NCBI GenBank assembly: GCA_963773155.1
Contig: CAVZAB010000009.1
Location: forward strand, 62,001 to 126,000
Length of the DNA stretch: 64,000 nucleotides
Direction of reading: 5' to 3'
Origin: CAVZAB01 sp963773155
GTDB taxonomy: Bacteria > Pseudomonadota > Alphaproteobacteria > Rhizobiales > Beijerinckiaceae
How positions within the stretch are numbered: position 1 is the stretch's first letter; every line of letters starts with the position of its first letter. The notes under the pieces were generated by a model that worked only from the letters and a program-made list of their open reading frames with translations, had not been told where the DNA came from and made no database searches. This document shows, piece after piece, positions 17,231 to 26,950 of the stretch. Both the position numbers and the translations under genes were made by a program.

Positions 17231-17991
17231 CGCCCCGCGGCGCCGTCCCGACGCCCCTGTTCCATGGCAAGGCGCATCTGTCGAATCGCCTCGCCAAGGC
17301 CGACGAAAACCGCCTCGCCGATCAGGAAATGGCCAATGTTGAGTTCGACGAATTGCGGCAGAGCGGCAATCCGGCGGGCCGTGCCGTAATCGAGTCCGTG
17401 GCCGGCATGACATTCGATCTTACTGGCAAAGGCATGAGCGGCGGCGCGGCGAAGTCGGTCGAACTCGTGGGCACTGCGCGCCGCATCGCCACTTGAGACC
17501 GCTTCGCACCAGGAGCCCGTGTGCAATTCGACAATCGGCGCGCCGATCTCGGCTGCCGCCTCGACCGCGTCGATCGTCGGCTCGATGAACAGCGAGACCC
17601 TTATGCCGGCCCGTCTCAATTCGCCGGCAAAGACCTTCAGGTGATGCATCCCGCCGGCAACGTCGAGCCCGCCCTCCGTCGTCCGCTCGGTACGTTTTTC
17701 CGGTACCAGGCAGGCGGCGTGGGGCTTCGTCTTCAAGGCAATGTCGAGCATCTGCTCGGTCGCCGCCATCTCGAAATTGAGTGGCCTGCTAATCGCCGCC
17801 TTGATGCGGGCAATGTCGGCATCGCGAATGTGGCGGCGATCCTCGCGCAAATGCGCAGTGATCCCGTCGGCGCCGGCCGCAATCGCAAGTTCGGCCGCGC
17901 GTAGCGGGTCAGGCAAATCTCCGCCCCTGGCATTGCGGATCGTCGCGACATGGTCGATGTTGACGCCCAGGCGCAGCGCTGTCTCGTGCAT
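17227..17991 (-). CDS. pdxJ: Pyridoxine 5'-phosphate synthase
   Basis: Condenses 3-amino-2-oxopropyl phosphate with deoxyxylulose 5-phosphate to pyridoxine 5'-phosphate (DXP-dependent vitamin B6 pathway). The 254-residue TIM barrel has NIDHVATIRNARGG at the N-terminus, GADGITAHLREDRRHI, LVPEKRTERTTEGGLDV and the C-terminal NIGHFLIGEAVFVGL. The ATG at 17991 is preferred over an in-frame one nine bases upstream because of GAGG placement. It is co-translated with acpS. Confidence 0.96.
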   Translation of the reverse strand: MHETALRLGVNIDHVATIRNARGGDLPDPLRAAELAIAAGADGITAHLREDRRHIRDADIARIKAAISRPLNFEMAATEQMLDIALKTKPHAACLVPEKRTERTTEGGLDVAGGMHHLKVFAGELRRAGIRVSLFIEPTIDAVEAAAEIGAPIVELHTGSWCEAVSSGDAARSAHEFDRLRRAAAHAFASKIECHAGHGLDYGTARRIAALPQFVELNIGHFLIGEAVFVGLGEAIRQMRLAMEQGRRDGAAGR

Positions 17992-18075
17992 GACCCTCAT
18001 CCTTCCATCGTAAGGGCAAGGCCGATCATCGCGCCGCCCGGCCGCAAAGAAAATCCGGCAAATTCGCGCGGCCGA

Positions 18076-18660
18076 TCACACACCCAGCCCTCGCGAGCCT
18101 GGCTTGACCGGCGGCAGCGCGGCAAGGTCGGCTGGCAATTGATCGGCCGGATAGGTCGGAATGTCGAGGGTCGCCAGCGCGACCCGCGGGCAGCCTATTT
18201 CGGCGGCGCCGCCCGAGCGGTCAATCAGACAGGCGGCGCCGACCAAATGGCCGGGATGACTGCGGATCGCGACGAGACATTCGCGCGACGAAAGGCCGGT
18301 GGTTATGATGTCCTCGACCATGACAACGCGCGCATGTGGCGCGATGGCAAAACCGCGGCGCAACCGGAAAACGCCGTCCTCCCGCTCGACGAACATTGCT
18401 TGGACGCCGAGCTGGCGGGCAGTCTCGTAGCCCGGGATAATGCCGCCGATCGCCGGCGAGACGACGACGTCGACCGGGCCGAAATGCTCGGTGATCTTGG
18501 CGGCGAGCGCCCGGCACAGGCGTTCGGTGCGCACCGGGTCCTGGAACACCGCCATTTTCTGCAGAAAGACCGCGCTGCGCAGGCCCGAGGAGAGGATGAA
18601 ATGGCCCTCGAGCAGCGCGCCGGCCGCTCGGAATTCAGCCAGCACTTCCGCTTCGGTCAC
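18076..18660 (-). CDS. pyrE: Orotate phosphoribosyltransferase
   Basis: Adds phosphoribose from PRPP to orotate, the fifth step of UMP synthesis. The 194-residue protein has the PRPP-binding motif RVVMVEDIITTGLSS and the flexible-loop region FRLRRGFAI. A GTG at 18660 with GGAG six bases upstream is taken as the start; the frame is open 11 codons further. It lies 45 bases after rsh. pyrB and a PyrC-like gene occur far away in the same window, so the pathway is dispersed. Confidence 0.94.
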   Translation of the reverse strand: MTEAEVLAEFRAAGALLEGHFILSSGLRSAVFLQKMAVFQDPVRTERLCRALAAKITEHFGPVDVVVSPAIGGIIPGYETARQLGVQAMFVEREDGVFRLRRGFAIAPHARVVMVEDIITTGLSSRECLVAIRSHPGHLVGAACLIDRSGGAAEIGCPRVALATLDIPTYPADQLPADLAALPPVKPGSRGLGV

Positions 18661-18705
18661 AGGCCACTCCTTTTTCCGAAACCCAAACGACAAGCCGGCA
18701 TAGCT

Positions 18706-20916
18706 TTAGCCATTCACCCGCTCGACCCGGCTCACCACGCTCTTGGCCTTCAATTGCGATATGATGCCATTGAGATGTTTGACGTCGGTGACTTCGATAT
18801 CGATGACCATTTCGCGAAAATCGGGGGAGCGCGAATTGACATGGATATTGTCGATATTGCCGCCATTCTCGCCGATCGCCGCGGCAATGGCGGCGAGGGT
18901 GCCCGGTTCATTGATCGCGTTGACCAGGATCTGCGCCGGAAACAGCTCCTTCTTGGCCTCGTCAATGTCCCAGCGCACGTCGAGCCAGCGCTCCGGCTGA
19001 TCGTCGAACGCGGTCAGCGCCGGCGATTGGATCGGATAGATGGTAATGCCCTCGCCCGGCGTCAGTATGCCGATAATGCGATCGCCGGGCACAGCCCCAC
19101 CGTTGGGCGCAAAACGGACTGGCAGATCGCCGGTAAGGCCGCGGATCGGAATCGCCTTCTCGCTGTCGGCGGCGGCCCTTGCGCCGGGCACTTTGAAGAC
19201 CAGCGAAGCCGCCTTGCGCAGCCCGAACCAGCCGGTGTCGTTTTTGTCGAGCGCCGCGCCTGAGGGACGCTCGACTTTGATTTCCGGATGAACCGCCCGG
19301 ACGACATCGCCGGAAAACATCTCGCCACGGCCAACCGCGGCCAGCACATCCTCGAGGGTTCCGCGGGCCAGCCGCGGCAGCGCGGCTTTCAGCCGTTCGG
19401 TCGAGTAGGTCTTGCCGGCCCGCTCAAAGGCCCGCATCGTGATCTGCTTGCCAAGCCCCGCATATTGGGCTCGCACGGCATCGCGTGTCGCGCGCCGGAT
19501 CGCGGCGCGCGCCTTGCCGGTGACCGCGAGGCTTTCCCAGGCGGACGGCGGGGTCTGATGGCCCTCGGCACGGACTATTTCGACCTCGTCGCCATTATGC
19601 AATTGCGAGATCAGCGGCATGACCCTTCCATTGATCTTGGCGCCGACCGCGCTGTTGCCGACGCTGGTGTGGATCGCATAGGCGAAGTCGATCGGCGTTG
19701 CGCCGCGCGGCAGCGCGATGAGGCGTCCCTTCGGCGTAAAGCAGAACACCTGGTCATGAAACAATTCGAGCTTGGTGTGTTCGAGAAACTCCTCCGGGCT
19801 GTCACCTTCCGACAAAAGCTCAATCGTCCGGCGCAGCCATTGATAGGCCAGGCTTTCATTCGAGCCGCTGCCGGCGTTGGCGAGCCCGTCCTTGTAGAGC
19901 GGATGGGCGGCAATGCCATATTCGGCAATCGCGTGCATGTCATGGGTGCGGATCTGCAATTCCGCGCGCTGGCGGCCGGGCCCGACCACGGTCGTGTGGA
20001 TCGATCGGTAGTCGTTTTGCTTGGGCGTCGAGACATAATCCTTGAACCGGCCGGGCACGGTCGGCCAGGTCGTATGGACGACGCCGACTGCGCGGTAGCA
20101 GTCTTCGACGCTCGACAGCAGGATGCGGAAGCCGAAAATATCGGACAATTGCTCGAAGGCGAGTGATTTGCGTTCCATTTTGCGCCAGACCGAATAGGGC
20201 TGCTTCTGCCGGCCCTTGACCTCGGCGATGATGCCGCGGCGCTTGAATTGCTCCGACAGCTCTTGCTCGATGCGCGCGATGATGGCGCCGTTCTTGGCGC
20301 GCAGCTCGTTGAGCCGGCCGGCGATCATCGCATGAGCCTCGGGCATCAGATGGCGGAAGGCAAGATCCTCAAGTTCGTCGCGCAGGCCCTGGATGCCCAT
20401 GCGACCAGCCAGCGGGGCGTAGATATCGAGCGTTTCTTCAGCAATGCGCGCCCGTTTCGGCGCCTCGACGAAATGCAGGGTCCGCATATTGTGCAGACGG
20501 TCGGCGAGCTTGACCAGGAGAACCCGCACATCATCGGCGATGGCGAGCAGCAACTTGCGGAGGTTTTCGGCCTGGGCGGCACGCTTGGAGACGAGATCGA
20601 GCTTCTTGATCTTGGTCAGGCCCTCGACCAGCGCACCGATCTCCTTGCCGAACAGCCGGTCAATTTCCTCACGCGTCGACTGGGTATCCTCGATCGTATC
20701 GTGCAGGACGGCAGCGACAATGGTCGCGTCGTCGAGCTTCAATTCGGTCAGGATCGCCGCGACTTCGAGCGGGTGGCTGAAATAGGGATCGCCGGAGGCG
20801 CGAGTCTGAGCACCGTGCGCGCGCATGGCGTAGACATAGGCGCGATTGAGCAAATCCTCGTTGGCCTGGGGATTGTACCGCAGGACGCGCCCAACGAGCT
20901 CATGTTGCCGCATCAT
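18706..20916 (-). CDS. rsh: Bifunctional (p)ppGpp synthetase/hydrolase RelA/SpoT homologue
   Basis: Single long-form stringent-response enzyme that makes and degrades (p)ppGpp. The 736 residues show, in order, an HD hydrolase domain (SHPLEVAAIL, then HDTIEDT with H72 D73), a synthetase domain (FGFRILLSS, DYVSTPKQNDYRSIHTTVVG), a TGS domain (FCFTPKGRLIALPRGATPID) and a C-terminal ACT domain (VNAINEPGTLAAIAAAIGENG). Both active sites look intact. It lies 103 bases after rpoZ, the classic rpoZ-rsh pairing. Confidence 0.97.
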   Translation of the reverse strand: MMRQHELVGRVLRYNPQANEDLLNRAYVYAMRAHGAQTRASGDPYFSHPLEVAAILTELKLDDATIVAAVLHDTIEDTQSTREEIDRLFGKEIGALVEGLTKIKKLDLVSKRAAQAENLRKLLLAIADDVRVLLVKLADRLHNMRTLHFVEAPKRARIAEETLDIYAPLAGRMGIQGLRDELEDLAFRHLMPEAHAMIAGRLNELRAKNGAIIARIEQELSEQFKRRGIIAEVKGRQKQPYSVWRKMERKSLAFEQLSDIFGFRILLSSVEDCYRAVGVVHTTWPTVPGRFKDYVSTPKQNDYRSIHTTVVGPGRQRAELQIRTHDMHAIAEYGIAAHPLYKDGLANAGSGSNESLAYQWLRRTIELLSEGDSPEEFLEHTKLELFHDQVFCFTPKGRLIALPRGATPIDFAYAIHTSVGNSAVGAKINGRVMPLISQLHNGDEVEIVRAEGHQTPPSAWESLAVTGKARAAIRRATRDAVRAQYAGLGKQITMRAFERAGKTYSTERLKAALPRLARGTLEDVLAAVGRGEMFSGDVVRAVHPEIKVERPSGAALDKNDTGWFGLRKAASLVFKVPGARAAADSEKAIPIRGLTGDLPVRFAPNGGAVPGDRIIGILTPGEGITIYPIQSPALTAFDDQPERWLDVRWDIDEAKKELFPAQILVNAINEPGTLAAIAAAIGENGGNIDNIHVNSRSPDFREMVIDIEVTDVKHLNGIISQLKAKSVVSRVERVNG

Positions 20917-21019
20917 CTGGGACTGTGCCGCCCGACCCGAGTTTCCATCCGGAAATCAATATCGTGGCTGAACGGCGACGGGGCAAGCCCCGTCAGCTTA
21001 TGTGGTAAGCGAGAACGCC

Positions 21020-21420
21020 CTATTCGGCCTCGTCGTCGGTCTTCAGCCGGCGGCACCAGGCCCTCAAGGCCGCGCAACAAGTCCTCTTCGGTCATCCGGT
21101 CGAACTGAATATCGCCGCTCGCGTCCGAACTCGCCACTGCATCGGGCATCGCCGTCAACGCCGGCACCGCTTCGGCTTCCGGCTCGTCGACCTCGACGTG
21201 CTTTTGCAGCGAATGGATCAAATCTTCCTTGAGATCCTCAGGCGTCAGGGTCGAAATCGGCAATTTCGCGCAGGGCAACAACCGGGTTCTTGTCGTTGTC
21301 GCGCTCGATGGTAATCGGTGATCCGGACGAGATCATCCGGGCCCGGTGGCTCGCCATCAGTACGAGGTCAAAGCGATTCTCGACCTTGTCGGTGCAATCT
21401 TCAACGGTGACGCGCGCCAT
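21020..21420 (-). pseudogene. rpoZ: RNA polymerase omega subunit with two frameshifts
   Basis: Omega promotes assembly of RNA polymerase and is part of the ppGpp site. Frame one from ATG 21420 reads MARVTVEDCTDKVENRFDL through NPVVALREIAD, then stops early. Removing one base of the AAA at 21254-21256 joins it to STLTPEDLKEDLIHSLQKHV in the next frame. That frame runs through FDRMTEEDLLRGLEGLVPPAE and overshoots. Removing one more base near 21040-21044 gives the normal acidic end TDDEAE and a stop at 21020. The reconstructed length of about 133 matches rhizobial RpoZ. Two independent single-base insertions in such a gene suggest sequence error, though decay cannot be excluded. Confidence 0.88.
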
Positions 21421-21680
21421 GCTGCGGCAACTCCAAAGTCAAAAGGCATGAGGGTTCAGCTGCCGTTACCATGGCCCGGCACCGGCTGACAAGCTTGCCG
21501 GCGCCGATTGCATAAAATTATGACAATATTTTAATTCTTGTCCGATATTTTTCGTGATAGAGAAAAATTATTGACGAAACAAGCTTCGGTTGCTTATCGC
21601 CAGATTTTACGCGCGTCCGCAAGGATTTGAAATGTTGGCCGTTGATTTCGGCTTTCCCACTCAAGCAACGAGACACGTCC

Positions 21681-22943
21681 ATGGCCGAGCATGAGCGTAT
21701 TGCTTTATTCATTGATGGTGCGAACTTGTACGCGACAGCAAAATCGCTTGGATTCGACATCGATTATAAGAGACTGCTAAAAGAGTTCCAGAATAGAGGT
21801 CGCCTACTGCGTGCTTTCTACTATACGGCACTGGTAGAGGATCAGGAATATTCCTCGATCAGGCCGCTGATCGACTGGCTAGATTATAATGGTTATGCGG
21901 TGGTGACCAAGCCGACCAAGGAATTCGTCAATTCGATGGGCCGGCGCAAGGTCAAGGGCAATATGGACATCGAACTGGCCGTCCACGCGATGGAAATGGC
22001 GCCGTTTATTGACCACATGGTGCTGTTTTCTGGGGATGGCGACTTTCGCTCTTTGGTTAAATCGGTGCAGCGCAAGGGGGTCAAGGTGTCGGTCGTCTCG
22101 ACGGTGACCACGCAGCCGCCGATGGTCGCCGATGAATTGCGCCGCCAGGCCGACGAATTCATCGACCTCGTGCAACTTGCCCAGCGGGTCGGCCGCGATC
22201 CCGGCGAGCGGGCGGAGCGGCCACAGCGCTTTCATGAGCGCCGGCCCAGCGAACCAGACCGGTCAGAGCTCCGAGGATCTGATCGACACTTAACTCCGAA
22301 GGCGCCGCTGGATCCTGGTCGCGATTGTCCGCGCTGCCCGCGCCTCGTCGGTTTTCGAAGCGAGGCGCGCATCCGCGAGCCGGGCTGGCACAATGCCCCC
22401 GTTCCCTCTTTCGGCGCGCCGGGCGCCCGCCTGCTGATTGTCGGCCTCGCGCCCGGCCTGTCGGGTGCCAATCGGACCGGCAGGCCGTTTACCGGCGATC
22501 ACGCTGGCCTGCTTCTCTATGCGACTCTGATCGCGTTCGGCTTCGCCCGCGGAACATTTGCGGCCGATCCCGCCGACGGCCTCGAGCTGGTCGATGCCAT
22601 GATCACCAATGCGGTACGCTGCGTCCCGCCTGGCAACAAGCCGGAGACGAGCGAAATTGCCAATTGCCGGCCCTATCTCAGTACGACCATCGCCGCCCTG
22701 CCGGATCTCGCCGCGATTCTCGCGCTTGGCCGGATTGCGCATGACAGCACGGTTCGCGCACTCGGGCGAAAGCCCGGCCAGGCGCCTTTTGCACATGCGG
22801 CCACGCACAATTTCGGCGACCGTCTGCGGCTTTTCGACAGCTATCATTGCTCGCGCTACAATACCAACACGGGCATCTTGACCCCGGCGATGTTCCATCA
22901 GGTCTTTGCCAATGTCAGCGCGCATCTCGCACGAGCCGGATAG
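21681..22943 (+). CDS. NYN-domain nuclease fused to family 5-like uracil-DNA glycosylase
   Basis: One open frame of 420 residues joins two proteins. Residues about 1-165 are a LabA/DUF88 NYN domain, a PIN-like fold, with acidic positions in ALFIDGANLYA (D12), KGNMDIELAVHAM and LFSGDGDFRSLV. A basic, proline-rich linker of about 45 residues follows. The rest is an iron-sulfur uracil-DNA glycosylase: CPRCPRLVGFR, GLAPGLSGANRTGRPFTGD, NAVRCVPPGNKP and HCSRYNTNTG. No start codon is visible at the domain junction. Another frame ends naturally in SSEDLIDT plus TAA at 22291-22293, so the fusion may come from an indel joining two adjacent genes. Confidence 0.8.
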   Translation: MAEHERIALFIDGANLYATAKSLGFDIDYKRLLKEFQNRGRLLRAFYYTALVEDQEYSSIRPLIDWLDYNGYAVVTKPTKEFVNSMGRRKVKGNMDIELAVHAMEMAPFIDHMVLFSGDGDFRSLVKSVQRKGVKVSVVSTVTTQPPMVADELRRQADEFIDLVQLAQRVGRDPGERAERPQRFHERRPSEPDRSELRGSDRHLTPKAPLDPGRDCPRCPRLVGFRSEARIREPGWHNAPVPSFGAPGARLLIVGLAPGLSGANRTGRPFTGDHAGLLLYATLIAFGFARGTFAADPADGLELVDAMITNAVRCVPPGNKPETSEIANCRPYLSTTIAALPDLAAILALGRIAHDSTVRALGRKPGQAPFAHAATHNFGDRLRLFDSYHCSRYNTNTGILTPAMFHQVFANVSAHLARAG

Positions 22944-22949
22944 GCAGGC

Positions 22950-23450
22950 TCAGCCCTTCTCGCGCATCAACCGCGCCTTTTCGCGTCCCCAGTCGCGCTT
23001 CTTTTCGACTTCGCGCTTGTCGTGCAGCTTTTTGCCGCGCGCCAAAGCCAGTTCGATTTTCGCCCGGCCCTTATCGTTGAAATAGATTTTGAGCGGCACG
23101 ACGGTCATGCCTTCGCGCTCAACTCCTTGCGTCAATTTCGCGATCTCGCGCTTGTTGAGCAGGAGCTTGCGGGCCCGCCGCGGCTCGTGGTTGAAACGGT
23201 TGGCTTGCAGATATTCCGGAATATTAGCGTTGAAGAGATAGATTTCGCCGCCCTTACCGGCCGCATAACTTTCGGCAATGGTCGCCTTGCCGGTGCGCAG
23301 CGACTTCACCTCGGTGCCGGTCAGGGCGAGGCCGGCCTCGAAGGTCTCGCCTATCTCATAGTCAAAGCGGGCCCGCCTATTGTGGGCAGCGACCTTGAAA
23401 TTCCTGTCCTTTGTCTGTGCCAAAGTGCTGCTCCGGCCCGGGCTGGCCAT
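22950..23450 (-). CDS. smpB: SsrA-binding protein SmpB
   Basis: Partner of tmRNA in trans-translation rescue of stalled ribosomes. The 166-residue protein contains the OB-fold motifs VAAHNRRARFDYEIGETFEA, GTEVKSLRTGKATI and KIYFNDKGRAKIELALARGK, then the basic C-terminal tail HDKREVEKKRDWGREK. It begins three bases after the dapA stop, so both are one unit. It converges with the NYN-UDG gene. Confidence 0.97.
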   Translation of the reverse strand: MASPGRSSTLAQTKDRNFKVAAHNRRARFDYEIGETFEAGLALTGTEVKSLRTGKATIAESYAAGKGGEIYLFNANIPEYLQANRFNHEPRRARKLLLNKREIAKLTQGVEREGMTVVPLKIYFNDKGRAKIELALARGKKLHDKREVEKKRDWGREKARLMREKG

Positions 23451-23453
23451 CCC

Positions 23454-24362
23454 CTAGGCGTTGATGAGACCGGCATGCCGCATGGCGTTGCGTATGGCAG
23501 CACCAGTCGGGGCGGTTACCTCGACGAGCGGCAGTCGCACTTCGTTGGCGATCGCGCCAACAAGCGACAGCGCATATTTGGCACCGGCTACGCCCGCCTC
23601 GATGAACAATGCCGCATGCAGCGGGGTCAAGCGGTCTTGCAGCGCGAGTGCGCCGGCATAATCGCCGCGCTCGCAGGCCATCATCAGATCGGCGCACAAA
23701 CGCGGTGCGACATTGGCGCTCACCGATATGCAACCCCGCCCGCCGTGTGCCATGACCGCCAGCGCCGTCATGTCCTCGCCCGACAATTGCACAAAATCGA
23801 GGCCAAGCGCCTGGCGCTGCAGTGCAATGCGCGCGACATTGGCGGTCGCATCCTTGACGCCGACAATATTATCGAGCGCATAGAGCCGCTGCATCGTCTC
23901 GATCGACATGTCGACGACCGATCGAGGCGGAATATTGTAGATGACGATCGGCAAGCCAACCGCGTCATTGATCGCCTTGAAATGCCGGTACATGCCCTCC
24001 TGGTTCGGCTTGTTATAATAGGGGGTTACCACCAAGATTCCATCGGCGCCGGCCTTTTCGGCGTGCCGGGCAAGGTCAATCGCCTCGCTGGTGTTGTTCG
24101 ATCCGGTCCCGGCGATAACCGGTACCCTGCCCCGGGCCTCGGCGATGCAGATTTCGACGACGTGGCGGTGCTCCTCGTGGCTCAGCGTCGGGCTCTCGCC
24201 CGTCGTGCCGCACGGGACCAGCCCAGCCGAACCATTTTCGATCTGCCAATCGACGTGACGGCGCAAGGCCGCCTCGTCGATCCTGCCGTCCCGGAACGGC
24301 GTAACCAGGGCCGGGATGGAACCGCGGAATTTTCTGGCTATTTTCTTGGAATTGCTGGTCAT
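23454..24362 (-). CDS. dapA: 4-hydroxy-tetrahydrodipicolinate synthase
   Basis: Condenses pyruvate with aspartate semialdehyde in lysine and meso-diaminopimelate synthesis. The 302-residue TIM barrel shows GSIPALVTPF, the pyruvate-site CGTTGESPTLSHEEH, the tyrosine segment VVTPYYNKPNQEG and the Schiff-base lysine in IVGVKDATAN. The ATG follows AGGG at a good distance. It is co-transcribed with smpB and divergent from the lytic transglycosylase gene with about 280 bases between. Confidence 0.97.
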   Translation of the reverse strand: MTSNSKKIARKFRGSIPALVTPFRDGRIDEAALRRHVDWQIENGSAGLVPCGTTGESPTLSHEEHRHVVEICIAEARGRVPVIAGTGSNNTSEAIDLARHAEKAGADGILVVTPYYNKPNQEGMYRHFKAINDAVGLPIVIYNIPPRSVVDMSIETMQRLYALDNIVGVKDATANVARIALQRQALGLDFVQLSGEDMTALAVMAHGGRGCISVSANVAPRLCADLMMACERGDYAGALALQDRLTPLHAALFIEAGVAGAKYALSLVGAIANEVRLPLVEVTAPTGAAIRNAMRHAGLINA

Positions 24363-24641
24363 ATTGCCCTTCGATCACGCCATGCGCCAAGCCGTCGCAC
24401 CCTGATGCCGCCGCACCTCCGCCGCATTCGTCAGGTTCACTCTTCTCTTAGCCCTTGACGGTGCAGCCGAAAAGAGGGCTCTGGGTACGCGAGGATCCCG
24501 AGTCGAGGCCAAACGGCCTTCCGAGGCTGAGCGGTTTGGGATTTCCGCCGCTCGACAAAGTCGCCTTAGGGCTTTGTTAACGCAATCGCAAGAGAAGAGG
24601 GAGAAACTTTGCTCTGTGAGGCAGGCGAGCAAGAAGCGAGA

Positions 24642-26909
24642 ATGACGACGGCGCGCAACGCGGCCCGGACAGTGACGGCTCTTGCCGCCCTGTGTCTGGT
24701 CGTTGCCTCGCCCGACCCGCTGTTTCGCAGCCGTGCCAATGATCTTTCCGACCACACGGAGCCCTTGGACGCGCCGAAGCCGCTGGGACCTGCGTCGGCA
24801 ACAACAGCGGCCGAAACCGTTGCCGATCGAACCGGCAATGTGGGACAAGCCTCGGCCTCCGATGCGATTGCGCTGATCAGCGACAGCCGGCTCGGCCGCG
24901 CCGCGGCACGGGCAGCGCTTCTGCCGCAAGGCACGATCGGCTATGCCCCGATCGACGGTCAGACCATGCCCGACGTGCCGCCGCCCGCGCACCTTTTCGA
25001 GAGCGCCTTGTCATCGACGTTCGATCTGACGGGCGTGCGCGAGACTCTTGCCTTTTACAAAAAGGGTGATCTTGCCGGCGGCGATGTGGCAGCCCGTCAG
25101 GTCCAGGATCCGCTCGCCCGGACCCTGGTCGAGTGGATCGCGCTGCGAACCAAGCCGCGCGAAGCCGGCTATGAGCGGTTGATGGGCTTTACGACCCTGC
25201 ATCCCGACTGGCCCGGCAATGCCTCGCTCCTAAAACGGGCCGAGGAAGCGCTCTATGGCGATCACCGTTCGCTGGATTTGATCCGGGATTTCTTTGCCAC
25301 GCATGCGCCAGCTTCGGCAGCCGGCAAATTGGCCCTCGCCCGCTTGCGGCTTGCTGACGGCGAGCGCGAGGCCGCCGCTTCGCTGGTGCGCGAGGTCTGG
25401 CGCACCGCCGATATCAATGCCGCAATTGAAGCGCAGATCCACAAGGATTATGGCGATCTGCTAAGGGTCGAGGACTATAAATACCGGGCCGATCGCCTGC
25501 TCTATCGCGAAGACATCGCCGGCGCCCTGCGATCCGCCATACTTGCCGGCCCCGATGTGCTGGCGCTGGCCAAGGCACGTGCCGCGGTGGTCAACGAGGC
25601 CGCATCGGATGATCTTCTCGGCGCCGTGCCGGAGCCGTTGCGTCGAGACGCCGGCTATATTTTCGCCAAGGTCCAGAAATTGCGGCGGGCCGACAAGTTC
25701 AGCGAGGCGGCAAGCCTGATACTCGCCGCCCCCAAAGATCCAGGCGCCGTCGTCGATGGCGACGAATGGTGGGTCGAGCGACGGCTGATCGCCCGCAAGC
25801 TGCTCGATCAGGGCGACGCATTGACCGCCTATCGGATCACCGCCGACCACGCGGCGATGAGCCCGGGGGCCAGGGTCGAAGCCGAGTTCCATGCCGGCTG
25901 GATTGCGCTACGCTTTCTCGACGATGCCAGCACGGCCTTCGGCCATTTCGCCTTGGCGCGCGAGGTCGCCACGACCCCGATGTCGCGGTCCCGTGCCGCC
26001 TATTGGCAAGGCCGGGCGATTGAAGTCCTGTTCGGCCTGCCGGCAGCGCATGCCTATTACGAGGCGGCCAGCGCATTTCCGGCAACCTTCTACGGTCAAT
26101 TGGCGCATGCCAAGCTCGGCCACACCGACCTACACCTTCGCGCGCCGCAACGGGTTGCCGTTGGCGACGAGCGCAACGAGGCGATCCGCGTCGTCGAGGC
26201 GCTCTATAGTCTGGGCGAGGCCGATCTCGCGCTGCCCTTGATCAGCAGCACCGCGGAAAATTTGACGAGCGAAGACCAGCTCGCCGCGCTTTGCGTCGTT
26301 ACCGCCCGCTACCACGACGCCCATGCAACGCTGGTCGCCGGCAAGCTGATGTCGAACCGCGGCATGGCGCTCGATGCCCTCGCCTTCCCCTCCTTCGGCG
26401 TGCCCGGCTATCAACCGACCGAGAAATCTGTCGACCGCTCGATCGTCTATGCGATCACCCGCCAGGAAAGTGCTTTCCACACTGACGCCCAATCCTCGGC
26501 CGGTGCCCGCGGCCTGATGCAGCTCATGCCGGCAACGGCGCGGCGGACCGCCGAACACGCCGGGCTCGGCTTCAGCCCCGAGCGTCTGATCAGCGATCCT
26601 GCCTATAATGCCCAGGTCGGGAGTACCCATCTCGGCGAACTTCTAGCCGAACAGGGGGGCTCGTTGGTGCTGACCTTTGCCGCCTATAATGCCGGCGGCA
26701 AGAGGGTAAAGGAATGGATCGATGCCTACGGCGATCCGCGCGATCCGCGAATTGACCCGGTCGACTGGATTGAGCTGATCCCGATCACCGAGACCAGAAA
26801 CTACGTCCAGCGCATCTTTGAAAATCTCCAAATTTATCGCAAGCAACTCGGCGAGCGGACGACCTTGATGATCGAAAGCGACCTCTATCGCTCCCGTAAA
26901 TCGCGCTAG
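24642..26909 (+). CDS. slt: Soluble lytic murein transglycosylase
   Basis: Periplasmic enzyme cleaving glycan strands to 1,6-anhydromuropeptides. From the ATG at 24642 it is 755 residues: a signal peptide (RTVTALAALCLVVASPD), a long alpha-superhelical region of repeated helical hairpins (residues about 80-560), and a C-terminal goose-lysozyme-like SLT domain. The catalytic glutamate is in ITRQESAFHTDAQSSAGARG (E609), followed by LMQLMPATA and FAAYNAGGKRV. A TTG at 24609 is an alternative but less likely start. Confidence 0.93.
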   Translation: MTTARNAARTVTALAALCLVVASPDPLFRSRANDLSDHTEPLDAPKPLGPASATTAAETVADRTGNVGQASASDAIALISDSRLGRAAARAALLPQGTIGYAPIDGQTMPDVPPPAHLFESALSSTFDLTGVRETLAFYKKGDLAGGDVAARQVQDPLARTLVEWIALRTKPREAGYERLMGFTTLHPDWPGNASLLKRAEEALYGDHRSLDLIRDFFATHAPASAAGKLALARLRLADGEREAAASLVREVWRTADINAAIEAQIHKDYGDLLRVEDYKYRADRLLYREDIAGALRSAILAGPDVLALAKARAAVVNEAASDDLLGAVPEPLRRDAGYIFAKVQKLRRADKFSEAASLILAAPKDPGAVVDGDEWWVERRLIARKLLDQGDALTAYRITADHAAMSPGARVEAEFHAGWIALRFLDDASTAFGHFALAREVATTPMSRSRAAYWQGRAIEVLFGLPAAHAYYEAASAFPATFYGQLAHAKLGHTDLHLRAPQRVAVGDERNEAIRVVEALYSLGEADLALPLISSTAENLTSEDQLAALCVVTARYHDAHATLVAGKLMSNRGMALDALAFPSFGVPGYQPTEKSVDRSIVYAITRQESAFHTDAQSSAGARGLMQLMPATARRTAEHAGLGFSPERLISDPAYNAQVGSTHLGELLAEQGGSLVLTFAAYNAGGKRVKEWIDAYGDPRDPRIDPVDWIELIPITETRNYVQRIFENLQIYRKQLGERTTLMIESDLYRSRKSR

Positions 26910-26950
26910 GGACTGGCTTCGCGCGCCGGCCTTCTGTACAGACTGTGCCG

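Noticed and set aside
17950..19263. 437-codon plus-strand frame opposite pyrE and rsh
   Set aside because: Antisense shadow; the minus strand encodes well-conserved proteins throughout.
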